A stretch of DNA of 64,000 bases, taken from the IMG/VR virus record IMGVR_UViG_3300013233_000235, positions 1-64,000 of that record. One strand, written 5' to 3'. The notes under the pieces were generated by a model. It made no database searches, was not told the origin of the DNA, and saw nothing but the letters and a program-made list of their open reading frames with translations. This document shows, in pieces, positions 50,975 through 60,342 of the stretch. A program made the translations under genes and the position numbers. Each line of letters opens with the position of its first letter. Position 1 is the stretch's first letter. Source of the DNA: a virus.

Positions 50975-52309
50975 TTATTTATATCGGCTATACGTTAACA
51001 CACGTATAGCTAAGTATGTAAGTGTGGCCACCTTGGCAGGTGCTGTAATAGACTTGCTCTTAAGGCCAATCGGGCTGGCGTCACATATGCGATCCATCTC
51101 TTCCCTAACCTTGATGATATCGGGTTGTGCCAACTGGCTCGTCCTAAACAGGTTTATGAGATTACCGGCTAGTCTCACTAGGGTGTCCCCGTCTTGCCCG
51201 TTCTCCCTGTAGTAGTCACTGATGTAAATAATAAGCTTTTCTACCATGCCGTCAACGTTAAACCGTTTCTCCTCATTGGCATTATCCACTATGAAGTTTA
51301 GCAGAATCATAACGTGCTTTGGTTGTGCTGAGCCAACCGACTTATACACCTGCTCCAGCAACTCTTCTTTAATGAAGTCCACCGGGTTGCGAACAACTTG
51401 GTGCATCCCCACAGTCATGCTGTGAACATCATTAATAGTATCCTTCAGCTTAGCCTCACCATCCATGGTTATGAACGCACCCTCAGATAAGACGCGTGTA
51501 TCGCTTTCTAGCATCGCATGGTACTGCTGGTTGAGTTTAACGATGAGTTTACGTATACGGGTCTGGGTATCAGCCACAGTGTACAGCACCAATGAATCTG
51601 GGGCAAATGCTTTGATGGCTTCGTGATGCACACAGTGTTTGGCGGCTAGAGTCTCCGCCCGGTGGGTTACAAGCCCGTACCAGGTGTGATAGCGCTTAAG
51701 TAGGGACTTATTACTAAGTGACTCGTAAAGTGCCATGGCGACACTCTCCTGGGCCGCATACTTGTAACTACGCTGTAGCAGCGAGGTTATGAACTTGTAA
51801 TGCATCATCCGCCATACCGCGACCGCCCCACCTTCGATCTCCCGCTTAGACAGGGTTGTGGAGAACATGATGCGATGGGCTAGGTATACGTAAAGGCTAT
51901 TGATGGGATTGCTTGTTACCTCCCAATCAGGGTTAACATAGCGCTGGTCCTTAAAATCCTCTGTTAGGGTATCCCAGTCATCAAAGCCTATTACCTCTTC
52001 GATGAAGTCACGCTCATCTTCTTTAGTGTACCTGAACTTGTACACTCCGATCAGGTTACCACCTAAGAACTTGATGTGTTCCTCTGTAGCAGTCTCGAAC
52101 CCATGTACGTACTTCATGATACCAACTACAAAGGCTTTGTTTACTGTGATCTTATTCTCTTTGAAGTAGAAGTCAAATACATCCTTAATAGACTTGAATC
52201 TACCTACTGGGTCTGTCATCCATGACTGTTGCTTAGCTAAGTATAGCTTCTTGAACTCTGATAGTAGCAGTGCTGGTTTATCTATAGCTTGTAGTCCATC
52301 AGTGTCCAT
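50975..52309 (-). CDS. Unknown helical protein, 444 aa
   Basis: A mostly helical 444-residue protein upstream of nrdB, separated by 14 bases. Start ATG 52309 has AGAGAG seven bases upstream; an ATG 13 codons earlier (52348) lacks a ribosome-binding site. It contains no reductase large-subunit motifs, so it is not NrdA. Sequence character (long amphipathic helices, many Arg/Lys/Tyr) could fit a virion structural or DNA-associated protein. Function not recognised. Confidence 0.68.
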   Translation of the reverse strand: MDTDGLQAIDKPALLLSEFKKLYLAKQQSWMTDPVGRFKSIKDVFDFYFKENKITVNKAFVVGIMKYVHGFETATEEHIKFLGGNLIGVYKFRYTKEDERDFIEEVIGFDDWDTLTEDFKDQRYVNPDWEVTSNPINSLYVYLAHRIMFSTTLSKREIEGGAVAVWRMMHYKFITSLLQRSYKYAAQESVAMALYESLSNKSLLKRYHTWYGLVTHRAETLAAKHCVHHEAIKAFAPDSLVLYTVADTQTRIRKLIVKLNQQYHAMLESDTRVLSEGAFITMDGEAKLKDTINDVHSMTVGMHQVVRNPVDFIKEELLEQVYKSVGSAQPKHVMILLNFIVDNANEEKRFNVDGMVEKLIIYISDYYRENGQDGDTLVRLAGNLINLFRTSQLAQPDIIKVREEMDRICDASPIGLKSKSITAPAKVATLTYLAIRVLTYSRYK

Positions 52310-52682
52310 TAGATATCTCTCTTTAGTTACGTTATTAATAAGGGGCATATGTATTACATGGGTACTAATTAGTATCCATTATTACCTCTCTTCAGTAATG
52401 GAGGGGGGTTGGGGGGAGGTATAGGAAGATAGCGGGAAGGAACGGAAGAGATAAAAGAAAAGCATGTAATCCAACTAACTACTTACTTAAACAACACTAC
52501 TAGCTAGCTCATAGCTTGTCTTATCACTACTGTAATTAACAACACGATAGAGACTTGCTAGTAGACTAACAACTTGGTGATATTAATCTAATAACTAATA
52601 TCATCAATAGTAAACAGATAGAAGGCTTTTAGCGCTGAAATAGTAAGATGGCATCAATAGTGTACTACAGGAGAATATAAAC
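52310..52682. promoter_or_regulatory. AT-rich divergent region
   Basis: About 370 bases between a minus-strand and a plus-strand gene, more AT-rich than the surroundings. It has an inverted repeat CCATTA/TAATGG (52377-52400), a palindrome ACTAATTAGT near 52364, a G-rich run near 52400-52420 and an 8-bp stem TGATATTA/TAATATCA at 52578-52603. It must hold the promoter for the minus-strand pair and probably one for the plus-strand genes. No TATATAAC is present. A replication or recombination role is possible but not shown. Confidence 0.4.
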
Positions 52683-52907
52683 ATGATAGGTGATGGTGAG
52701 ATGTTCAGTAACAGTTGGCTTAGTTATGATACAGGCTATAAGCTAGTGAGGTGGTTGGATACTCCTCCTACTGGCTATAGGGGTTGTAGTGCTGCTGTTA
52801 GGGCTTTGTTTGGGTTGAGAAACTATATGTACTGGGATGCTGATGTTCGTAATGGTGTTGGGGTTGAGATGGATAAGAATGGTAATTATAGGTGGGTTGG
52901 TAAATGA
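52683..52907 (+). CDS. Hypothetical protein, 74 aa
   Basis: ATG 52683 after AGGAG. A small soluble protein rich in Tyr, Trp and Gly. Codon use is more AT-rich than in most genes of the window. Its TGA overlaps the ATG of the next gene (ATGA). Function unknown. Confidence 0.65.
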   Translation: MIGDGEMFSNSWLSYDTGYKLVRWLDTPPTGYRGCSAAVRALFGLRNYMYWDADVRNGVGVEMDKNGNYRWVGK

Positions 52908-54052
52908 GTAAAGATGATGATGGGAAGGTAGTTCCACCGAAGAAGGAGAGGGGTAAGTATGCATGGGGGTTTGTGGTGGAGTCCGATCCACGTGTACCTG
53001 TGGATGGTAAGGTTGACTCTGATAATACGGTGGTACCATTTAAGAGAGACACACCTAAGTTAGGTGCACCTGTAGAGAAGGGTGTGTACGTATGGGGGAG
53101 TTGGGAGGAGTCTAATAGGCACACACCTATGGACACACATATAAAAGATCTGGATAGGGCGGTATTGGGTAAGATCGCGGATATATTGATGCCTAAGGTG
53201 GGTCCACCGGGTGGGTTGGTATTTAATGCCAAGGCTATGGGTAAGTGGTTAAGGTCGGCTACTTATACCCGCCACACACATGCGGACAAAGAATCCGATA
53301 AGGTCGTACCTATTAGGCCTGGTGTATCTAAGGGGCCGGTGCCTATGGCCAACGATGGTGTGAATGCCCATACCGGTCGGGGTAATGGGGGTAGCGATAA
53401 TGTTTTACCATTTAGGGCAGAGGGTCCACCACCCGAACTAGACGCAATTATAGAAAAGGCAGTCGAGGACCTGGGGTGGGTATCTGGCACTAGCCCTTAC
53501 GACGGCGATACCTTAAAGGCAGCCATGGATGCGTGGTTGGCTAATAAGGCTGAGCGTTTAAATAGGACCATGTCTAATGGTAAAACACCTGATGGCGATA
53601 TGCCAAGCACACCCGATCAACTGGTAGAGGTCATGGATAAGACCATTGCTGAGTTGGAAGATGAGCTGGAGGAAGATATGGGTAAGGCCATTGCTGAGCA
53701 GCTGGCCGAAATAGGTGGGTTGGAAGATACATTTGAAAACCGTGTTAAGCTCAAACATGCCGCACAGGCCACTGTGCGACGGTTGCGTGAGGATGGTGTC
53801 GATAACATGTGCCCACCAAGCCCTGTGGCCGGTACGTTGGGTATTGACCCCGAGTACAAATCCCCGCCTATGACGATCTTATCGATCTATCGTGATGGTG
53901 AGATTAGATATACCACCAAACGTGGGGATGACATACGCGAAGAGAGTTTAACTGAATCACAGCGGGTCGCCTTAGATAATTTTGCCAAGGCGTTCAGCAC
54001 AGATCTGGACACCACTGTGACATCTATTTCGATAACCACTAGAGGCGTATAG
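52904..54052 (+). CDS. Acidic repeat-containing protein, 382 aa
   Basis: A 382-residue protein with four short related motifs in the first half (GKVVPPKK, NTVVPFKR, DKVVPIRP, DNVLPFRA), each followed by a Gly/Pro-rich linker. A coiled-coil, Glu-rich stretch follows at about 240-275, then a C-terminal alpha/beta part. The repeated V-V/L-P-F/I-R/K words could be short binding motifs for one partner. Function unknown. Confidence 0.65.
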   Translation: MSKDDDGKVVPPKKERGKYAWGFVVESDPRVPVDGKVDSDNTVVPFKRDTPKLGAPVEKGVYVWGSWEESNRHTPMDTHIKDLDRAVLGKIADILMPKVGPPGGLVFNAKAMGKWLRSATYTRHTHADKESDKVVPIRPGVSKGPVPMANDGVNAHTGRGNGGSDNVLPFRAEGPPPELDAIIEKAVEDLGWVSGTSPYDGDTLKAAMDAWLANKAERLNRTMSNGKTPDGDMPSTPDQLVEVMDKTIAELEDELEEDMGKAIAEQLAEIGGLEDTFENRVKLKHAAQATVRRLREDGVDNMCPPSPVAGTLGIDPEYKSPPMTILSIYRDGEIRYTTKRGDDIREESLTESQRVALDNFAKAFSTDLDTTVTSISITTRGV

Positions 54053-54065
54053 CCTAGGTAGTAAC

Positions 54066-54096
54066 AGGGGCTATGGTGGTTATGACCATAGCCCCT
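54066..54096 (+). other. Perfect 12-bp hairpin between genes
   Basis: AGGGGCTATGGT (54066-54077) pairs with ACCATAGCCCCT (54085-54096). No T-run follows, and the next ribosome-binding site is close behind. An intercistronic hairpin rather than a plain terminator. Confidence 0.7.
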
Positions 54097-54120
54097 CACC
54101 ATACAAAGGGGTTGTACACG

Positions 54121-54732
54121 ATGAGTAATACAGATAAACACAAAGATAAAGTGCGCACAGCCGCACGCCGAAGCCGGGATATTGTGAAGAAGTGGGTCGA
54201 TGATAACGAGCCGCGTTTCCTAATCAACGGTGAATGCCTATACAAGGACGGGGTACCGCCCACGTGGGATGAGTCATTTGAGGAACACCTGGAAGAATTG
54301 ACCGGGGATGCCCTAGAACAGGCACTTGATATATTTAGATGGGACACGGATGGCAGTAGTTACTTCGACACCTGTGAAAGTGACCACCTGGGTATTAGGT
54401 TGTTGGGACTGTTAGCCCAAATAGGTAGCGACCGCTATACGCCGCTGTTAGCGAAGTTATGCCCACCATTGGATCACATTAATGACGGACATAGCCCAGC
54501 CCCTGGGGTGTATGTATACGAGAATGAATGGGCCCTAAGGTTGCACCATATCAACCATGGGCTGGATTGTAAATACGTGACAGTGGATGTGTATGAACTT
54601 ATAGGAATACGTGGCATGAACGGTAGGCGAAGCATTAAACACAAATTGATAATGGAGGGGGATAATAACATCTCGGTAGAGGTTGGTACACACAAGCGGT
54701 TACAGGTCATCGTTAAGGACATAATGAAATGA
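54121..54732 (+). CDS. Hypothetical protein, 203 aa
   Basis: ATG 54121 follows AAAGGGG; the in-frame start at 54073 lies in the hairpin. The first 30 residues are basic and helical; later parts are acidic and mixed. Its stop overlaps the next start (ATGA). Function unknown. Confidence 0.65.
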   Translation: MSNTDKHKDKVRTAARRSRDIVKKWVDDNEPRFLINGECLYKDGVPPTWDESFEEHLEELTGDALEQALDIFRWDTDGSSYFDTCESDHLGIRLLGLLAQIGSDRYTPLLAKLCPPLDHINDGHSPAPGVYVYENEWALRLHHINHGLDCKYVTVDVYELIGIRGMNGRRSIKHKLIMEGDNNISVEVGTHKRLQVIVKDIMK

Positions 54733-56534
54733 GCACATATAAACGATTTAAAGATAGCCTGGTAAAAGTGTTTAGGGGTGGCCCGCAGGTCAACCCTAGT
54801 GAGATCTTCGCGGAAGTGAGCAAAATGTTGCGTAAGTGCGACCCTAATGAGATAGATGATGACCAGGCCATGAGGATGGCAGAGGCCGTATTTAAGGAAC
54901 GGGGGTTAGATATAACAGTGTACAGGGGGGGTAGTGTGGAAATGTGGATATCCTCAATTATGGCCACACAAAGGTGTCTGATAACTACGCGCCAAATTAT
55001 AGAGGTCATCGCCACGGATGGCCGTACCCTGGTACCGGTAGTGGACCCGATGCCCATAAATCGGAGTATGCGGACTCTACAGGAGATTGCAGACGATATA
55101 GGGCTGACTATGGGGGATCTGACGGAACCCCAACCCCCCGTACCGGATGGGGTGTACATAGGCTTTGTGTGTTGCCGTAACGGTTACAACAGGTGCATGC
55201 GGTATGCCGGGGATGGTTTGTGGGAAGCCGTTACAACCCACACATGTGCTGATAACCCACCCTTGGTAAAATCTCCCGACCAAGTTTGGGAAGAGACCGC
55301 CGGTATAATTAAAGATTGGTTAACAGATGCCCGGCATACCGCATTGGCAGTGCGCATGGCCACAGCGTTATCGTGCGGCGGCGAGCCTGTGATAAACAGG
55401 CTGATAAAGGGTACGGTCAAGTTATGCGAATTACAATCCGATGATGTGCTTAGCATATACATGGCGTTTACTGAAATACGCGATGGTAAGGAAGATCCTG
55501 CAAAGAAACAGACACCACACGATGTTGGGGCACTTGTGGGTAAACTCGCTAATACGGATGTGGCGATGTGGGCGATGTATTTTAACGGCGATGCCATTGT
55601 CTGGATCATTGGGTATAGTGACCACAGGGGCGCATATGCCCAGCCGCGATGGTCTTTTGTGTATGAGCTGATAGAGGTGGTGAATTACCTGAAAGGGCAC
55701 AGCGTTAATATACCACCAGTGTACGACGTGGACTATAAAACTATACCACATATGCGTCAACTGTTATCTGACCGTATCACGCTGAACCGTGGTAGATACA
55801 AGAACCGCCATCCGATCGCTGGTGAGGTAATCACCAGCGATTTCGGTGTAACAATGTATGATGGGCACGTCTGGGCCGGGCTATACGACGCCCATGTGGA
55901 TATCGACAACCTATGTGTTGACGGCCCATACGTGGGTTTTATATGCTTTAACGATGATCGTAAAAGCATGATGTATATTGGCGATGGGCTATGGACGAAC
56001 ACGCAGCCGGGTGTGGTACACCCCAAACCCCAAAACAGTGGGGTCATCATAAAGTACACCGAGCAGTGGCCAAATACACTGAGCACATGGCGGGCCACAA
56101 CACGTATCATGGCTGGTTGGATGACAGACTGGCACAAAGATGGTAAGGGTGAAAACATCGCGGCCGCCTTATCTGTAATGACCCAGCCTCTAATAGCCCC
56201 CATCCTGTCTGGTGAGAAATTATTGCCACACGCATTAACTAATGGCGAGAGACTAGCTGTATACAAAGCCTTTACAAACATATGCGACACAACGGAACGC
56301 AGTAGGGGCCCACACACTTTAAATAGCGCCGATGTACTGGATAGCGCTACCACCATTGTAGGCCACAGAGACTGGAAATGGGGTAAGTACCTTTCTCCCG
56401 AGGGGGTCGAGTGGTTATCCCTCTTACCAATACACCATGGGTCGCACCCATACCCTAGACCAACCTTCCCATACGAGTTACGCTGGTTGGCACGACACTT
56501 AACTAAGGAACGTGATGAAACAACAATTTGTTAG
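54729..56534 (+). CDS. Internally duplicated protein, 601 aa
   Basis: A 601-residue protein with two related segments, about residues 140-330 and 395-595. Both begin with a GxYxGFxC strand, continue with a methionine-tyrosine-GDGLW word, a helical part with W--D and A-A-S, then an AFT-I-D word, an MW or KWGKY word, and end near H-G--P-P and YEL. An N-terminal region of about 130 residues precedes them. The duplication is visible by eye but diverged. No catalytic motif recognised. It is part of a run of overlapping early genes. Confidence 0.7.
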   Translation: MSTYKRFKDSLVKVFRGGPQVNPSEIFAEVSKMLRKCDPNEIDDDQAMRMAEAVFKERGLDITVYRGGSVEMWISSIMATQRCLITTRQIIEVIATDGRTLVPVVDPMPINRSMRTLQEIADDIGLTMGDLTEPQPPVPDGVYIGFVCCRNGYNRCMRYAGDGLWEAVTTHTCADNPPLVKSPDQVWEETAGIIKDWLTDARHTALAVRMATALSCGGEPVINRLIKGTVKLCELQSDDVLSIYMAFTEIRDGKEDPAKKQTPHDVGALVGKLANTDVAMWAMYFNGDAIVWIIGYSDHRGAYAQPRWSFVYELIEVVNYLKGHSVNIPPVYDVDYKTIPHMRQLLSDRITLNRGRYKNRHPIAGEVITSDFGVTMYDGHVWAGLYDAHVDIDNLCVDGPYVGFICFNDDRKSMMYIGDGLWTNTQPGVVHPKPQNSGVIIKYTEQWPNTLSTWRATTRIMAGWMTDWHKDGKGENIAAALSVMTQPLIAPILSGEKLLPHALTNGERLAVYKAFTNICDTTERSRGPHTLNSADVLDSATTIVGHRDWKWGKYLSPEGVEWLSLLPIHHGSHPYPRPTFPYELRWLARHLTKERDETTIC

Positions 56535-57123
56535 AGGATTTATCGAGGGACTCCGGATGGGGTTCAGTTCAGCTTTACGGAGATTTCGTAAAGGGGTCGG
56601 TCAGCACGTGGGGGTCGAGCCCCCGCTTATCGAAGATGTGGTGCACCCGTGTGACTACGAAGATATGGCGGATAGCGCGTACAAAAAGCGTATAGCCGCC
56701 CTAGCGGGGGCCACATACCCCAGCCCCGACGATGGGGTACCAACAGCATTCAGAGAGGACCCTGCATTGATACACATCATCGCCGCCGGTGCGGCAGCTG
56801 GTGCCCTGGATGCCGCCGGGGCTAAAGCCATTACCGATGTGATGGTGTATGGCCAACACAGCCTGTATGACCCGCTGCTGGAGGACATTGAACATATCAG
56901 ATCCCACAGGTGGTATGACACATTACTAGATGGTAATAACGTCAGCCCGCTATGCCGCGCTATTCTTTCTACAGCACCGCACGATGGGGATAGTTTAATG
57001 AAGCTACTAATTGCCAAAAATAAGACATTCAGCTTAGCAGTGAATGCATTAACGATGGCCAAAAAAGGATTACCCACACCTGTGCAATCCACCCACACAC
57101 ATGGAGTAACACATGAAGCCTAA
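56515..57123 (+). CDS. Hypothetical protein, 202 aa
   Basis: ATG 56515 (or GTG 56512) after AAGGA, overlapping the end of the previous gene. A basic N-terminal 30 residues with amphipathic character and an Ala/Gly-rich middle (AAGAAAGALDAAGA). Mainly helical. Function unknown. Confidence 0.65.
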   Translation: MKQQFVRGFIEGLRMGFSSALRRFRKGVGQHVGVEPPLIEDVVHPCDYEDMADSAYKKRIAALAGATYPSPDDGVPTAFREDPALIHIIAAGAAAGALDAAGAKAITDVMVYGQHSLYDPLLEDIEHIRSHRWYDTLLDGNNVSPLCRAILSTAPHDGDSLMKLLIAKNKTFSLAVNALTMAKKGLPTPVQSTHTHGVTHEA

Positions 57124-57583
57124 GCAACCATCGGGCCCCCTATCGATACACTATATGCAGTACGGGTATGCCTTTGTATTCCCGATGCGTATCGGGGTAG
57201 TGGGGGTTAATAACAGCACCATGAGTGTACACGAATACACCAATGAAAGTGGTATAAACACAGTTACAATAAATGGCGACACCCAGTGCATCCAAGCCAG
57301 GTATAACGACGGCGGTACAGATGAGTGGCACATAGACACACCACCACCGGCAAAATTGTCACCTATACGCGGGGTGGTCAGCATCATACCTGCGGAGCAT
57401 GAGAACACATTGGCGGAAATGCATATGCACCACATGGGTGTGATCATGTACAAATCCTGCGGGCAGTGGTACGCTATACGTACCGACACAAAAGAACCCC
57501 TAGATATGAGCAAATACATGGGTGACAAACCCAATATTTTTACGGCCACGTATGGCCAGACACCTAATATGCAAGCGGGGTAG
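57113..57583 (+). CDS. Hypothetical protein, 156 aa
   Basis: ATG 57113 after GGAG, overlapping the preceding gene by 11 bases. It looks beta-rich with several His and Met residues (HMHHMG near residue 102). Function unknown. Confidence 0.65.
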   Translation: MKPKQPSGPLSIHYMQYGYAFVFPMRIGVVGVNNSTMSVHEYTNESGINTVTINGDTQCIQARYNDGGTDEWHIDTPPPAKLSPIRGVVSIIPAEHENTLAEMHMHHMGVIMYKSCGQWYAIRTDTKEPLDMSKYMGDKPNIFTATYGQTPNMQAG

Positions 57584-57588
57584 ATATA

Positions 57589-59055
57589 ATGGAACTATCG
57601 GATGATGATAACGTCTTAATGTTTGTTAAGGATGGTGCCGACGACCTAGTAACGGAGATGGATAGAATGTTTGGACCCGATGCCGCCAAGCGGGAATCCG
57701 ATTTGGCTACAGCTTTAGAAACCGAACTGGAGAAGGAGGGTATCTCCGGTGAAGCAATCATACCAGCCTACCTGTTGCAAGCCCTAGAGTCACGGTGGAG
57801 CTTAGGCGATGTTGGTGAGGAAATCGATAAGATGCTCGGCCTAGTGGCCAAATTAAAGTACCCATCTGGTGACAACCTCCGTATAGGGACACTGGGTGTC
57901 CGACCACGCAGGTACATCCTTGGGCGACCATACCGTGTATACGACTTGAATGAGTGGTGGCCATCCGATGACACACTGGTTTCGGAAACTAGCCATGGGG
58001 ATTTGCAGGTAGCTATTACGGACTCGGGCATATACGCACTACTCAGCACCACCGGTTGGGTGGATCGCGTTAGCCAGGGGCTCTTTTGTGTCGGTGATGT
58101 TATCATAAGTGTAACCGGCTCGGGGAAGGTGACAGCACACAAATTGGGTGAAGTTGAGTATGAACCCTATGACCCATACCTGAAGTTATACCAGCAGCCA
58201 TTCTCGTGCGAAGAGTACGGTGCGTTGGACTATGATCGGGATTTCCCAGAGGATGTCTCGGAGGCCATTGTTGCAGATGGTGTAGATTTCGGCGATAAGT
58301 TCCAGACGGCCAATGGGGATATCTACACCATTAGACCCCTGGCGATCTACGCCCACGATACACATGTGACAGAGATGCTTCTAGAACTCACCTGCAATAA
58401 ACCGTGGCCCAACGGTATGCGTAAGGCGTTATACACCAAGACGTATAGCGGCGATAGCAAACACATCGACCAGCTAACACCGTCCGACCTTGTTGCAGGT
58501 ACATACGCCCCATGCTTAGGCGAACATGCGCCCACAAATAATGGTAGATACACCATTAGAACACACGGCCCCATATACCCCACCTTGATCACCTCTGACC
58601 ATGCGGGTAAACATCAGGTGATCGATCACACTTTACTGGCCGACCCTAAGCAAAGGTACCCAACGGTGGTGGTTGGTAAATCGGGTATGGACATATATGG
58701 GGATGTTAAAATACGTCAAGGGGCTTACGTCGAGTTCCCCGGATATATCACGATATGGGGGGATGTCACCATAGACGGCGGTGGGGCCATCTTCGGCGAT
58801 AAGGTGGTTGTAAATGGTTCTCTCACCTTAACCGGGCTGCATCGCCATCACCCGTTACCAAAAGATATGGTTGTATCGGATACCCTACGGTTAGTTCGGG
58901 CCGGTATTAAATGGGATTGCAGGTGCAAGCATCTAATCAGTGATAGCCCGGTGATTCTGTCACATCCACACATCAGCGTAAAGGCCCCAGATGTGCATTT
59001 ACGCAATGGTGCGTACGTGGCTGGTAAAGTTAACCAAAGAGTGCCAAAGGTATAA
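57589..59055 (+). CDS. Protein with C-terminal beta-solenoid-like repeats
   Basis: A 488-residue protein. The first 85 residues are helical and acidic; the middle is beta-rich. The C-terminal 120 residues contain repeated short strands with Gly/Asp turns (DIYGDVKI, TIWGDVTI, IFGDKVVV, NGSLTLTG) that resemble a right- or left-handed beta-solenoid. Such folds occur in phage tail spikes, baseplate proteins and some enzymes. It is the last gene before a terminator. Function unknown. Confidence 0.68.
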   Translation: MELSDDDNVLMFVKDGADDLVTEMDRMFGPDAAKRESDLATALETELEKEGISGEAIIPAYLLQALESRWSLGDVGEEIDKMLGLVAKLKYPSGDNLRIGTLGVRPRRYILGRPYRVYDLNEWWPSDDTLVSETSHGDLQVAITDSGIYALLSTTGWVDRVSQGLFCVGDVIISVTGSGKVTAHKLGEVEYEPYDPYLKLYQQPFSCEEYGALDYDRDFPEDVSEAIVADGVDFGDKFQTANGDIYTIRPLAIYAHDTHVTEMLLELTCNKPWPNGMRKALYTKTYSGDSKHIDQLTPSDLVAGTYAPCLGEHAPTNNGRYTIRTHGPIYPTLITSDHAGKHQVIDHTLLADPKQRYPTVVVGKSGMDIYGDVKIRQGAYVEFPGYITIWGDVTIDGGGAIFGDKVVVNGSLTLTGLHRHHPLPKDMVVSDTLRLVRAGIKWDCRCKHLISDSPVILSHPHISVKAPDVHLRNGAYVAGKVNQRVPKV

Positions 59056-59087
59056 ATAAACACCCTGCTTAATCGCAGGGTGTTTAT
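59056..59087. terminator. Rho-independent terminator
   Basis: ATAAACACCCTGC pairs with GCAGGGTGTTTAT over TTAATC (13 bp). The T-run is short, but stem length and position support termination. Confidence 0.78.
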
Positions 59088-59149
59088 AACGTAATCATTT
59101 TTTATTGTACTGCCGGGTAATGTATACATAACTAGGTGGAGAGCCACGC

Positions 59150-59779
59150 GTGATAAAAATACCGAGACTTATTAGTGGGTGCAATTTGGACAACATTAAA
59201 GCCCTATGTAACCCACTTGTACCAACCGGCAGTCTGATGGTGCCACTATCAACGGTTTGTGCAGTTAGCGGATTGAGCCCTGATATGCTAGCGGCATGCC
59301 TTGCCAGAGCATCCGGCGAGTTTGTAACAGTGGGTGGGGTGCCGAATATACGCGTATCCGACCTCACCACTTTCGTAGGTAGAGCATGCCTACACGTGTC
59401 GCCCAACCGTGCATTCACAGCACTGTCGTATGAACGGAACGATGAGACACACCTACAGCTCACACACATCGGATCAGATATGCCGGTGTACTATGTATTT
59501 GAAGGGGCACAACCCCTACGAGCCATGGTTATGTCAGACACACACATCCTTAGTATACACATGGATGGGGTATTTGCCGCCGAGTTAACAACGGATATTG
59601 CGGGACAACCTGAATTACAGGGATTCACGAAAGTGGGTTTCGAAGTCCTACCGGAAGACACTATTGCCATTATCGATAAAGCTGTATCTAATGGCAAGCT
59701 TACATTTAATGTATTAACAGCATCCGGCATTTACACATGCTGGGTGCCACTTGGGGTATGTATTAATGCGGGAATTTAA
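59150..59779 (+). CDS. Hypothetical early protein, 209 aa
   Basis: GTG 59150 preceded by GGTGGAGA. Upstream there is TATACATAACT, a possible degenerate early promoter, right after the terminator. Residues 38-80 could be a small helix-turn-helix-like segment; the rest is beta-rich. Function unknown. Confidence 0.65.
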   Translation: MIKIPRLISGCNLDNIKALCNPLVPTGSLMVPLSTVCAVSGLSPDMLAACLARASGEFVTVGGVPNIRVSDLTTFVGRACLHVSPNRAFTALSYERNDETHLQLTHIGSDMPVYYVFEGAQPLRAMVMSDTHILSIHMDGVFAAELTTDIAGQPELQGFTKVGFEVLPEDTIAIIDKAVSNGKLTFNVLTASGIYTCWVPLGVCINAGI

Positions 59780-60332
59780 AAGATTTATTTTCATCGATGG
59801 TGTTGGGTATATCCATTACAGCGACGGGTTCTGCGAAGAGTACGGGTCGTGTGGGGCCGGACCCAAACCCATTTACGCACAAGGTCGCACAGTACTATTT
59901 GGTAGTGCGGATACGAATGTGGTGTGGGAGTTTACGGCCCCCGATGGTTGGCAACCTGGCGACCAAGAGACCCTGATAGAACACTTGGCTGCGGACTATG
60001 CGTCGGCGGCCATGTATGGGAATGGGCCAACCGTGATTACACAGGATGCTGCGTTCTATGGGGATGGCGTGCACCAACTGGCTGACGTATTGACGAGGCT
60101 GTTGGGTGGGTATACTATCTCGGCCATCGTGGGACTCAAATCAGGCGGGGTGATGTTAGAGATCCGGGGTAGGTATCTGCATAAACTGGTGTCGGCTAAC
60201 TACGATGATACCCCCGTGGTGTATGACACGTTACCAGCGGTGTTTGATCTCTGCGCAGCCACGATTGACCCCCCAGTGGTGCACTTCGAAGACTGGCGAA
60301 TAGAGCCTGATGGCTTATACTACGAAAAATAG
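59766..60332 (+). CDS. Hypothetical protein, 188 aa
   Basis: ATG 59766 overlaps the preceding gene by 14 bases; an in-frame TTG at 59751 is less likely. Mixed alpha/beta with an acidic C-terminus. Probably coexpressed with its neighbours. Function unknown. Confidence 0.62.
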   Translation: MREFKRFIFIDGVGYIHYSDGFCEEYGSCGAGPKPIYAQGRTVLFGSADTNVVWEFTAPDGWQPGDQETLIEHLAADYASAAMYGNGPTVITQDAAFYGDGVHQLADVLTRLLGGYTISAIVGLKSGGVMLEIRGRYLHKLVSANYDDTPVVYDTLPAVFDLCAATIDPPVVHFEDWRIEPDGLYYEK

Positions 60333-60342
60333 GAATAGTTAA

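Noticed and set aside
50975-52309. Large ribonucleotide reductase subunit next to nrdB
   Set aside because: Too short and lacks the cysteine and loop motifs of NrdA.
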